A DNA stretch of 8,820 bases from Sphingomonadaceae bacterium (GTDB lineage Bacteria > Pseudomonadota > Alphaproteobacteria > Sphingomonadales > Sphingomonadaceae). Shown one piece after another: positions 1 through 6,389 of this stretch. Under the pieces are notes generated by a model. It was not told the origin of the DNA. It saw nothing but the letters and a program-made list of their open reading frames with translations, and did no database searches. The translations under genes and the position numbers were made by a program. The DNA lies in assembly GCA_009923795.1 (NCBI GenBank), contig RFSU01000094.1, positions 1-8,820 of the forward strand, written 5' to 3'. How positions within the stretch are numbered: the first letter of the stretch is position 1; every line of letters starts with the position of its first letter.

Positions 1-493
1 CATCAAAAGGATCAGACAGCAAATTCGCTTCGGCCCTCTGCTCTGGCCGCACGAAGGCATTGAGGAAGGCGAGCTGATCCTCATTCACCACGTTTGGCGC
101 CGAGGTGTAACTCATGAACAACGGCGTCTGCACCGTGTCCAAAACCTGTTTGAGCCGTGCGTCTTTTTCCGCTTCTGTTGGCTGATCGACAATGATGTCG
201 ACACCGATTACCTTCGCGCCCTTGCCCGAAAGCTGAGTGATCAAGTCCGCCAGAAAGCCACGATCCACGGGGGAGCGATAAGGAAAGGCTGACAATGTCT
301 CTTCATTAACTGCAACGACAACCACGTCTTCCGACGCGGGCATTGGTCGCTGCATTGCCGCCACACGAATATCGGCGACCTTATTTTCTAGGTTCGTAAG
401 GGGTGCCAAATAGCGAACCGCGCAAACCGCCATGATGGCGGCGAAGATAGCGATGAAGAATGCAGATAAGGCCTGCTTTTGAGCTTTGCTCAT
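1..493 (-). CDS. CHASE2-domain sensor protein, N-terminal part (3' end outside window)
   Basis: The first 164 codons are visible and the reading frame continues past the left edge. Residues 9-30 form one hydrophobic segment (ALSAFFIAIFAAIMAV), read as an N-terminal membrane anchor. After it come features typical of CHASE2, an extracytoplasmic sensory domain: a DIRVAAMQRP stretch near residue 41, a hydrophobic strand ending in a polar turn (VVVVAVNEETL, 57-67), and LITQLSGKGAKVIGVDI (84-100) followed by an acidic, proline-containing turn. In known proteins CHASE2 precedes two or three further membrane helices and then an output domain such as a nucleotide cyclase, histidine kinase or Ser/Thr kinase. 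Which output applies here cannot be seen. The start ATG has a good Shine-Dalgarno (AGGGAGA, 499-505) five bases upstream and overlaps the stop of the preceding gene as ATGA, which points to translational coupling. No ligand can be inferred. Confidence 0.82.
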   Translation of the reverse strand, partial: MSKAQKQALSAFFIAIFAAIMAVCAVRYLAPLTNLENKVADIRVAAMQRPMPASEDVVVVAVNEETLSAFPYRSPVDRGFLADLITQLSGKGAKVIGVDIIVDQPTEAEKDARLKQVLDTVQTPLFMSYTSAPNVVNEDQLAFLNAFVRPEQRAEANLLSDPFD

Positions 494-1266
494 TTGAATC
501 TCCCTGCAGCTTCATCGGCACGGGGCGATGGTAAGACTGGACTGGTTTTTGGGCCTTCAAGCTCTGTTTGTATCTGGCGGAAATAGGCGTCTGCTTGCTG
601 AACACAGGCCTTTTCCAGCATCCATGAGCTTAGGACGAGTGGGTCTGTTACGTCGGCTGGAATGATGTTGATGCTAATCGCATTGTCCTGTCCCGGAACA
701 TGAATCAGGAAAGTCTTTACGCCATCCAGTTTGGCCAAATCCGGCGCGGCCATTTCACTCTGCCCCTGCGCCCAGGCAAAATCTGCGCGCCATGAACGGT
801 CAAGTGGATATACAGTAAACGGGCTCTGCGTCGATGCGTCTGGCCGCCACCAGGTCGGACGTTGCCCCTCCCGAATGCAGCGTGCACCCGGCCTTGAAAT
901 ATCGATGAGCCATGGGTCAGAAAGCGGCGCGGCATTGGCACCTGCGCGTACGGCCCCAACCTGACTTGCCCGGTCGTTACGGGTGGAAATCAAAGCCGCA
1001 AGCGCAGCTCGAGGGTTCTGGGCAGATCCACCTGATTTAGAAACTGCCCCCGCATAAACCCCGCGCAAGGTAACGGCGCGACCATCCGCGCCGATGAGGG
1101 TCACACGCTCCCCATCCTTCAGCTGAATTCTCGACGCGCTGTCTACGCGCATTCCGGGCCGAAGACCGGCACCACGCGCTTCAACGACCGTCATAGGCGC
1201 AGGGAAACTTGGCCCCGCTGTTAATACACAAACGATCAAGAGGGAAAGTTTCATGAGCCCCCTCAT
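490..1266 (-). CDS. Predicted secreted protein of unknown function (weakly FecR-like N-terminal segment)
   Basis: A 258-residue protein that I do not recognise as a named family. The N-terminus (MRGLMKLSLLIVCVLTAG) looks like a signal peptide, with likely cleavage near residue 23. Residues 25-73 are predicted to be strand-rich and loosely resemble the FecR/SH3-like pattern found beside CHASE2 and CHAT genes: a short VVEARG segment, then a LKDGERVTLIGADGRAVTL turn-strand unit. The remainder has a Trp/Pro-rich stretch (RPTWWRPD, 136-143) and two cysteines (C130, C221) that could form a disulfide in the periplasm. The C-terminal 25 residues are Pro/Ala/Glu-rich and probably disordered. The start used here overlaps the upstream stop as TGATG. 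An in-frame ATG at 1254, preceded by AGGGGG, would remove four residues and leave a cleaner signal peptide (MKLSLLIV...). Position between the CHAT and CHASE2 genes suggests a shared envelope role, which is inference only. Confidence 0.75.
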   Translation of the reverse strand: MRGLMKLSLLIVCVLTAGPSFPAPMTVVEARGAGLRPGMRVDSASRIQLKDGERVTLIGADGRAVTLRGVYAGAVSKSGGSAQNPRAALAALISTRNDRASQVGAVRAGANAAPLSDPWLIDISRPGARCIREGQRPTWWRPDASTQSPFTVYPLDRSWRADFAWAQGQSEMAAPDLAKLDGVKTFLIHVPGQDNAISINIIPADVTDPLVLSSWMLEKACVQQADAYFRQIQTELEGPKTSPVLPSPRADEAAGRFK

Positions 1267-4250
1267 CAGTGCTGCTCCACTTGAAGTGGCTTGGTCGAGC
1301 CATCACCCATGACCACGAATGCGGCCCAGAAAAAAGGATGAGCGGCCCCAGTCTCTTTCATCATACGCCGTTGCGCCGTTCTTAAAGCCGCGTCGACAGA
1401 CATGTCTGGTGCTTTTGCCATAATGCTAAACATTGCAGACATCAGCGCGCTGGTGGCGGCTGACGGCACTTGCCAGTGGCTCACTAAAAGGCTCCGCGAC
1501 CCAGCGCGAAAAAAGGATGCGGCAAGACCAGACAGGGAGTCGCCGCCATTCGCCTTGCCGGACGCCGCAGTATTGCACGCCGATAGGACAACAAGATCTG
1601 CTGGGATCGCCAGCTCAGCTATTTCCGTCGCGTCAAACAGTCCGTCAAAGTCACGCGATGTTGCGGGCTCCGATGGCGGCGTGAGCACAACGCCAGGCTG
1701 CGCTTGGCACCGGATTTCGCTCGGCAATAACCCGTGTGTCGCAAAATAGAGGATGCGATAATCCGCCAAATTCCGAGCCCGCAACGCGGCTTCCGTTGCC
1801 TTTCGACCGAGCAGAATATCGGTTCCAGCCGTCCCAATCGCCTGCGACACATTGGCAATTTCTCGGCCCGTATCCGGCAGAGATGAGAGTGAGCGGAGCA
1901 GATCTGGCGGAATGATGTCATCGGATAGGCAACGCCCATCAATACCGGCAAAAGCTGCTTTCTGTGAGGGACTCCCGCGCACTGGGGCCAGTGCTGGATC
2001 TCCAAGAGCCAACATCTTGCGGGGATGACGCCCCGTCACCCGCGTTGAACGCAAATCAACAAAGGTTTTGATCGTTGGACTATATGAAATGTCAAAATCA
2101 TTAATCAGCCATCGCGCTGAGTCATATCGACCGGTTTCCGGCGGCTGTGTGACCAACAGCGCGAATGGAAGATTGGCCAGGGGCCCTGATGGAACGATGA
2201 TAAGGCGTTTCAGACCGGAGAGATCGCCAGCAAGGCCGGAAAACAAATCGCGATAAAGGCGATGAGCGCCATCAAGATCAAAGTCATTGACGGATGAGCC
2301 CTGAATTTCCAATCCTCGTCGCAACTGTGCAACCAATTCTGTCAGTGTCGCCTGCCCTGCGGGAATGGGGGCGATGACGATCTTCTTATTTGTAACAAGC
2401 TGCACGAAGGATTGAGTGCGACCAATGAGGTAAACCAACATGCCCTCATCCGCACCAAGACGACTGCGCAAGTCGTCGGTGGTCAGTGCTTTTGTCTCAA
2501 TCATAGATGCATAATTGGGAAAGTCGTTCGCAAGCGTCTTTCGAAGTTCAGCGATGGCTTGTCCTTGGGTTGCAATTTCTGCTGAATATTGCTCCTCAAC
2601 TTCGGCACTTCTTTCTTGAACAGGCAAGGCTTGTTCGGTCGCGAGATGCAGACGTGCCTCGCCTTCCTTTTGTATCGTTGTTCCAAGACGCTGAAGCAAC
2701 TCAGCCAATTCCGGCGTCTCCGCAGACAAGCGCGCCGATGTCAGCGCCATTGTGCGGTCGAAAATTGGCGCGCTCACGAGCTGAAAGGCATCAAATGCTT
2801 CAGCAAAAAGACCAAGCTTTTTCGCCGGGTCGTCATAAGTCTGGGCCTCTTCGACAACGGCATCTGCAAATGGAATGAGGTCTTCTGCTCGCAAGGGCGC
2901 ACTTCCTTTGCCCAACTGCTTTGCTGCGGCGATCGCCTCGCGAAAGGTAATGATTGCCGACACACGCATATGTTCGGCCTGATAAGCTCGCCCAAGGGCC
3001 ACGCGCGCCTGAAGGGTGGCAGCGCCTTCTCCGAATAGTTGCTGGCGCAGCTCAATGGCGCGTTTGAGATAGGCCTCCGCGGCTGACAAACGCCCTTGTG
3101 CACTGCTCACATTACCAATTGTCGCGAGAAGGTCTGCCTCCCACCAAGGGGGCTCGCCATTCACACGCTTTATGATCAGCATGGCTTCCGCAACGCTGGC
3201 ATAGGCGCTTGTAACATCACCCGTGCGCAACAGCATCGCGGCTTCAAGGTTCAGTGCCATTGCCAGTTCCGCTTCAGCGCCGCTGGAACCTGCAGCCTGA
3301 AAGGCCCCAACGGCACCACCGCCATTTGCATCTTGCGCCGCAATGTCCCGCCAAAGCGCAGTTGCGCCGCGGGCAAGGGTCAGGGCATCATCATAATTGC
3401 CTTTATTCGCCGCAATATAGGCCTGATACCCGCTCATACGGGCCCGATCAGAGGCTTTTGGCGACTTTTCGACGATGGGGGCTGCTCGACGAATGAGCGC
3501 ATCGGCCTCGTCATGCCGACCCTGATTGCTCACCGACATGGCAAGATCCATCAAGACATCATTAGTGGCGATATCGTCTTCACCGTAAAGACGCGTCTGA
3601 AGTTCCAATGCCCGGCGAAAACCAGCCTCGGCAGCGGCAAAATCAGATTGACCTGCAAAGGTGCGCGCTGTGCGCAAATAGCTCGCGATCCTCTCTTTGT
3701 CCGCTGTTCCACCGATGCGAATTGGTGTCGACCACAGAGCCCTCACCTCCTCAGCTTGCTGAGTTTCGGAGGTTGGCGCAGCATCGAAACCTACCAAATG
3801 CCGCAGAACCAGATAGGCGGAGGCGGGTCCTTCGGCCACCCGAAGGATATTATTTTGCGCTGTGACCACAACCAAAGTTGGCCAACCGTCGCGTCGATGG
3901 CGGCAAGGATATACAAGACCCGTTGACGACACATTCGGGGACGAGATGGATTTTACTGGCTCGCAGTCCAGATTTTTAACCATTGCCGAATAGGCTCTGC
4001 TCATCTGGAATGCGTCAGCCAAATTTCCGTTCTGTGTCGAGATGAGCGCATAGGTAAGACTGCCGACGACACTCCCTTCGCACAAAATATTCTGATCTTT
4101 TGGCAGGATGCGGGACGATGCAGGATCATCACGATCCTGCGCGAGACATGTTTCGCCGACAAGCGTTGTGAGTGGTTTTGCGGGGGCAGGTTCTGCCCGA
4201 CTGGGAAGAGCAAGGCAAAGCATCAGGGCCGATAGAACCCCAAATCCCAT
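1266..4250 (-). CDS. Exported TPR protein with C-terminal CHAT (caspase-like) peptidase domain
   Basis: A 994-residue protein from the chosen ATG. Residues 1-19 look like a signal peptide (hydrophobic, then LPSRAEPA). Residues 30-160 form an N-terminal domain with four cysteines (C35, C57, C96, C116), consistent with disulfides outside the cytoplasm. TPR-type helical repeats follow, clearest at 191-232 (SDFAAAEAGFRRALELQTRL) and 385-417 (GRLSAAEAYLKRAIELRQQL), with more degenerate repeats to about 480 and a possible coiled coil at 540-580. The CHAT domain covers about 610-990. Its predicted catalytic His is H839 in ILYFATHG and its Cys is C892 in LVVLSACNTA, so the dyad is intact. CHAT peptidases are clan CD, separase/caspase-like, and are usually activated by a partner or ligand. 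The frame stays open upstream to 4454, but that stretch lacks protein-like character. The chosen ATG has no visible Shine-Dalgarno and a neutral n-region, so the start is the weak point. It overlaps the next gene as TGATG. Substrate unknown. Confidence 0.88.
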   Translation of the reverse strand: MGFGVLSALMLCLALPSRAEPAPAKPLTTLVGETCLAQDRDDPASSRILPKDQNILCEGSVVGSLTYALISTQNGNLADAFQMSRAYSAMVKNLDCEPVKSISSPNVSSTGLVYPCRHRRDGWPTLVVVTAQNNILRVAEGPASAYLVLRHLVGFDAAPTSETQQAEEVRALWSTPIRIGGTADKERIASYLRTARTFAGQSDFAAAEAGFRRALELQTRLYGEDDIATNDVLMDLAMSVSNQGRHDEADALIRRAAPIVEKSPKASDRARMSGYQAYIAANKGNYDDALTLARGATALWRDIAAQDANGGGAVGAFQAAGSSGAEAELAMALNLEAAMLLRTGDVTSAYASVAEAMLIIKRVNGEPPWWEADLLATIGNVSSAQGRLSAAEAYLKRAIELRQQLFGEGAATLQARVALGRAYQAEHMRVSAIITFREAIAAAKQLGKGSAPLRAEDLIPFADAVVEEAQTYDDPAKKLGLFAEAFDAFQLVSAPIFDRTMALTSARLSAETPELAELLQRLGTTIQKEGEARLHLATEQALPVQERSAEVEEQYSAEIATQGQAIAELRKTLANDFPNYASMIETKALTTDDLRSRLGADEGMLVYLIGRTQSFVQLVTNKKIVIAPIPAGQATLTELVAQLRRGLEIQGSSVNDFDLDGAHRLYRDLFSGLAGDLSGLKRLIIVPSGPLANLPFALLVTQPPETGRYDSARWLINDFDISYSPTIKTFVDLRSTRVTGRHPRKMLALGDPALAPVRGSPSQKAAFAGIDGRCLSDDIIPPDLLRSLSSLPDTGREIANVSQAIGTAGTDILLGRKATEAALRARNLADYRILYFATHGLLPSEIRCQAQPGVVLTPPSEPATSRDFDGLFDATEIAELAIPADLVVLSACNTAASGKANGGDSLSGLAASFFRAGSRSLLVSHWQVPSAATSALMSAMFSIMAKAPDMSVDAALRTAQRRMMKETGAAHPFFWAAFVVMGDGSTKPLQVEQH

Positions 4251-4388
4251 CTTGTTCGAGCGAGCAGCTTTGAAGAGGCCTAGCCGTCTACCCGGCGCCT
4301 GCCTCTCACACGCATCAGAGCATGAAGAAAGCCCCCATCCCCGAAGCTTAAATGCCTCGCCGCAAGTCACCAATCGCCCCCAAAATCT

Positions 4389-4430
4389 GCAGGCGTGCTC
4401 AAAAAAACATAGGTTTTTTGAACGCCCTGC
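4389..4430. repeat. Imperfect 42-base palindrome, candidate operator
   Basis: The left arm GCAGGCGTGCTCAAAAAA (4389-4406) pairs with the right arm TTTTTTGAACGCCCTGC (4414-4430), whose reverse complement is GCAGGGCGTTCAAAAAA. The arms align over 16-17 bases with three single-base gaps and a seven-base centre. The A-tract/T-tract core flanked by GC-rich ends suits either a regulator site or an RNA hairpin. With no gene ending here, a terminator is unlikely. A possible minus-strand promoter overlaps it. Confidence 0.55.
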
Positions 4431-4434
4431 ACAA
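4406..4434 (-). promoter_or_regulatory. Possible promoter for the CHAT operon
   Basis: Read on the minus strand, TTGTGC (4434-4429) is followed after exactly 17 bases by TATGTT (4411-4406), a loose sigma70-like pair. Transcription would start near 4399 and leave a leader of about 150 bases before the chosen CHAT ATG. The whole element lies on the palindrome at 4389-4430, so a protein bound there would block it. The -35 box matches the consensus at only three positions, so this is a tentative call. Confidence 0.25.
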
Positions 4435-4436
4435 AA

Positions 4437-4470
4437 CCAAATTGGGTAAATCACGGCTTACCCAAAGTGG
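4437..4470. repeat. Inverted repeat with 13-base arms, candidate regulator-binding site
   Basis: The left arm CCAAATTGGGTAA (4437-4449) and the reverse complement of the right arm, CCACTTTGGGTAA (right arm 4458-4470), agree at 11 of 13 positions. The inner eight bases (TTGGGTAA/TTACCCAA) match perfectly. The spacer is eight bases (ATCACGGC). The geometry, two half-sites with centres 21 bases apart or two helical turns, is typical of a dimeric regulator. Confidence 0.55.
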
Positions 4471-4517
4471 CAGATCAAGCGTTTCGTCTCGCACAATTTT
4501 CTGGGCTCCGCGTAATG

Positions 4518-4541
4518 TTTCGCGGCCAAATTGGCGCGAAA
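4518..4541. repeat. 24-base palindrome centred on CCAAATTGG
   Basis: The left arm TTTCGCGGCCAA and right arm TTGGCGCGAAA pair over 11 bases across a central A at 4530, plus a further six pairs after one bulged G at 4524. The core CCAAATTGG (4526-4534) is also found at 4437-4445 inside the neighbouring inverted repeat, with an 89-base offset. Repetition of the same short dyad suggests two sites for one regulator. Confidence 0.5.
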
Positions 4542-4572
4542 TATAAACCGTGTCGGTGGCCATATATTTGGT

Positions 4573-4603
4573 TTGGCACACCTAAAGATGATGCGAGTAA
4601 AAT
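4573..4603 (+). promoter_or_regulatory. Possible promoter for the adenylate cyclase gene
   Basis: TTGGCA (4573-4578) and TAAAAT (4598-4603) resemble -35 and -10 boxes and lie 70-100 bases upstream of the cyclase start. The spacer is 19 bases, longer than the usual 17, so the call is weak. The palindrome at 4518-4541 would lie just upstream, where an activator could bind. Confidence 0.25.
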
Positions 4604-4672
4604 TTAGGCAAATCGTGGTGGAGTGAACAAGCCACTCTTGAGCTGCCAATCCTTAACAGGCATGGTTAAAAA

Positions 4673-6373
4673 ATGGCACATGTCTTTCGATCCATCAGCT
4701 TTAAGATTTTTAGTATTTCCCTTGGTCTATTGATCATGATGGTCGCGGCGGCATCTTGGTCTGCGCATTCGACAGAGCAGGTGCATCGCCAACTGCGGAC
4801 ATTGGAATATGCCTTATTCCCGTTAGCCGAAACAATGGCCAATCTTGAAACTGTCGTTCAGGCACAACGGACGACAGCGGATTTTTTGCTCGTAACACCT
4901 GACGACAAGGCAGCCCAGCATTGCCTAACCAAGGCAAGGTCACAGGGGCAATCGGCGAAAAAACTATTGACGGAAGCGGAAAAATATCGCGCTAAAGGTG
5001 CCGAGATTGCTGTGCTGGAACGGAATAAGCTGGCCTTGGCCCGTATCCAGCCGATTATAGCGGAAATCAGTTACCAGCAGGATAGATTATCCAAAACCAT
5101 AGTGGATGCGTGCGCGCGTGATGCAGACGCGCTGAAGATGAATGAGGCCAAAATTCAAGCAGACGAGGTATTTCGCTTATCGGCATCGGTCTCGGCTGAA
5201 ATCGATACGCTCGTCGGTGCCGGCGCGCGCATTGTCGCCGACAATCAAGAGACAGCCCTGCGCGCCACAATGTTCATGATTGGATCTGCAGCGTTGGTTG
5301 GGCTTATGTTGGCCTGGCTGATCTCTCGTGGCATGACGCGACCAATTCTCCGCCTACAGGCTGGCGCGCGCGCCGTTGGGGCGGGCATGCTTGATGACGC
5401 TCATGTGCCTGTGACATCCCGTGATGAGATTGGCGATGTCACGCACGCCTTTAATGGCATGATCGATGACCTGCGTGAGAAGGAGCGGATCAAGGAAACA
5501 TTCGGCCAATATGTTGATCCTCGGATCGTGGCCGGCTTGATCGATGGCGCGCAGCATTCATCCGTTGGTGAAAAGCAGGTTGCGACGCTCTTCTTCTCCG
5601 ACATTGTTGGCTTCACCTCAATTGCCGAACGTTTAGCACCAAGCACCCTCGTCGACCTGATGAACGCCTATTTTTCCGCGATGTCCCAGCCGATCCGGGA
5701 TCAATCCGGCATTATCGATAAATATATTGGCGACGCGATCATGGCATTTTGGGTTCCGCCCTTTGTCGATGCTACCCGTCAAGCGGAGTTTGCCTGCCGC
5801 GCCGCTTTGGGTCAGTTTGCAAGGCTTGAGGCCTTTCGCGCCGACGTCCCCGATGTCATTGGGCTGCGTCGCGATGTCCCGCTCATCAATTTCCGGGTTG
5901 GGCTGTCGACTGGGGAAGTCGTCGTTGGCAGTATCGGCTCCGAGACCGCGCGCAGCTTCACCGTGATGGGTGATGCAGTGAATCAAGCCTCTCGCATTGA
6001 GGCGGCGAACAAAGTCTATGGCACGCATTTGCTCATAGATCAGATGACCTATAGCCTTGCAGGCTCGGCAATTGAGGCGCGTCATGTTGACGATGTTGTT
6101 CTGGCAGGGCGACAAGACCCTATTGGTATTTATGAGCTTGCGGCCCTAGCTGGCGAGCTAAAGCCCGATCAGCGTGCCGTGTTCGACCTTTATGAAGAAG
6201 GCTTGGCGCTGTATCAAAAGGCAGATTGGGTCAAGGCACAAACTGCACTTAAGGCAGCACTGGAAATAGCGCCCCAAGACGGCCCCAGTTTAGAATTGCT
6301 GTCGCGCATTGCCCAGTTCCGCAAAACGCCCCCCGCCAATTGGTCGGGCATTTGGCACATGGCCTCAAAGTAA
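4673..6373 (+). CDS. Membrane-bound class III adenylate cyclase with periplasmic sensor, HAMP and TPR-like tail
   Basis: This 566-residue protein is predicted to convert ATP to cAMP in response to an extracytoplasmic or membrane signal. A transmembrane helix at about 11-30 is followed by a mainly helical periplasmic region (31-198), which resembles four-helix-bundle sensors of chemoreceptors. A second helix (199-217) leads to a HAMP linker (218-270, with MTRPILRLQ and DEIGDVTHAFN). The FGQYVDPRIV motif introduces the catalytic domain (about 300-480). Its metal-binding aspartates are D310 (LFFSDIVGFT) and D354 (KYIGDAIMAF). The adenine-selecting pair is K350 and T430 (SFTVMGDAVN), a class IIIb pattern. 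The transition-state residues are N437 and R441. All are present, so activity is expected and ATP is favoured over GTP. Residues 497-547 form a TPR-like helical pair. The only upstream ribosome-site match is a weak AGG 12 bases before the ATG. The gene is divergent from the CHAT operon. Confidence 0.92.
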   Translation: MAHVFRSISFKIFSISLGLLIMMVAAASWSAHSTEQVHRQLRTLEYALFPLAETMANLETVVQAQRTTADFLLVTPDDKAAQHCLTKARSQGQSAKKLLTEAEKYRAKGAEIAVLERNKLALARIQPIIAEISYQQDRLSKTIVDACARDADALKMNEAKIQADEVFRLSASVSAEIDTLVGAGARIVADNQETALRATMFMIGSAALVGLMLAWLISRGMTRPILRLQAGARAVGAGMLDDAHVPVTSRDEIGDVTHAFNGMIDDLREKERIKETFGQYVDPRIVAGLIDGAQHSSVGEKQVATLFFSDIVGFTSIAERLAPSTLVDLMNAYFSAMSQPIRDQSGIIDKYIGDAIMAFWVPPFVDATRQAEFACRAALGQFARLEAFRADVPDVIGLRRDVPLINFRVGLSTGEVVVGSIGSETARSFTVMGDAVNQASRIEAANKVYGTHLLIDQMTYSLAGSAIEARHVDDVVLAGRQDPIGIYELAALAGELKPDQRAVFDLYEEGLALYQKADWVKAQTALKAALEIAPQDGPSLELLSRIAQFRKTPPANWSGIWHMASK

Positions 6374-6389
6374 AGCGGGCCCCTTCCCT

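Larger units (their letters stand above)
4251..4672. promoter_or_regulatory. Divergent intergenic control region between the CHAT operon and the cyclase gene
   Basis: A 422-base stretch without a convincing gene separates two divergent coding regions. The part from about 4380 to 4620 is AT-rich relative to its flanks and holds three different inverted repeats and two copies of CCAAATTGG, listed separately. The part at 4251-4380 is an apparent long leader for the CHAT gene. Its minus frame is open to 4454 but encodes a Cys- and Arg-rich sequence with no domain and no start preceded by a good ribosome site, so I treat it as untranslated. Concentrated dyads between divergent genes suggest joint control by one or more DNA-binding regulators. 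No regulator gene is present in the window. Confidence 0.6.

Noticed and set aside
3096..3926. Plus-strand open frame (276 codons) inside the CHAT gene
   Set aside because: It is antisense to well-formed TPR repeats and has a low-complexity Cys/Arg-rich composition.
1266..4250. CRISPR type III-E (TPR-CHAT) or gasdermin-linked CHAT defence protease
   Set aside because: No repeats, Cas genes or gasdermin-like gene are present, and the protein appears to be exported.
4251..4454. 68-codon N-terminal extension of the CHAT protein
   Set aside because: It would bury the signal peptide, is Cys/Arg-rich without a domain, and crosses the palindrome and possible promoter.
5633..6115. Minus-strand open frame (160 codons) inside the cyclase
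   Set aside because: It lies opposite the conserved catalytic domain and shows no protein-like pattern.
6332..6348. Near-palindrome around CCAATTGG as a terminator of the cyclase or MDR gene
   Set aside because: It lies inside the coding sequence, makes a short stem with a four-base loop and has no T-tract on the plus strand.
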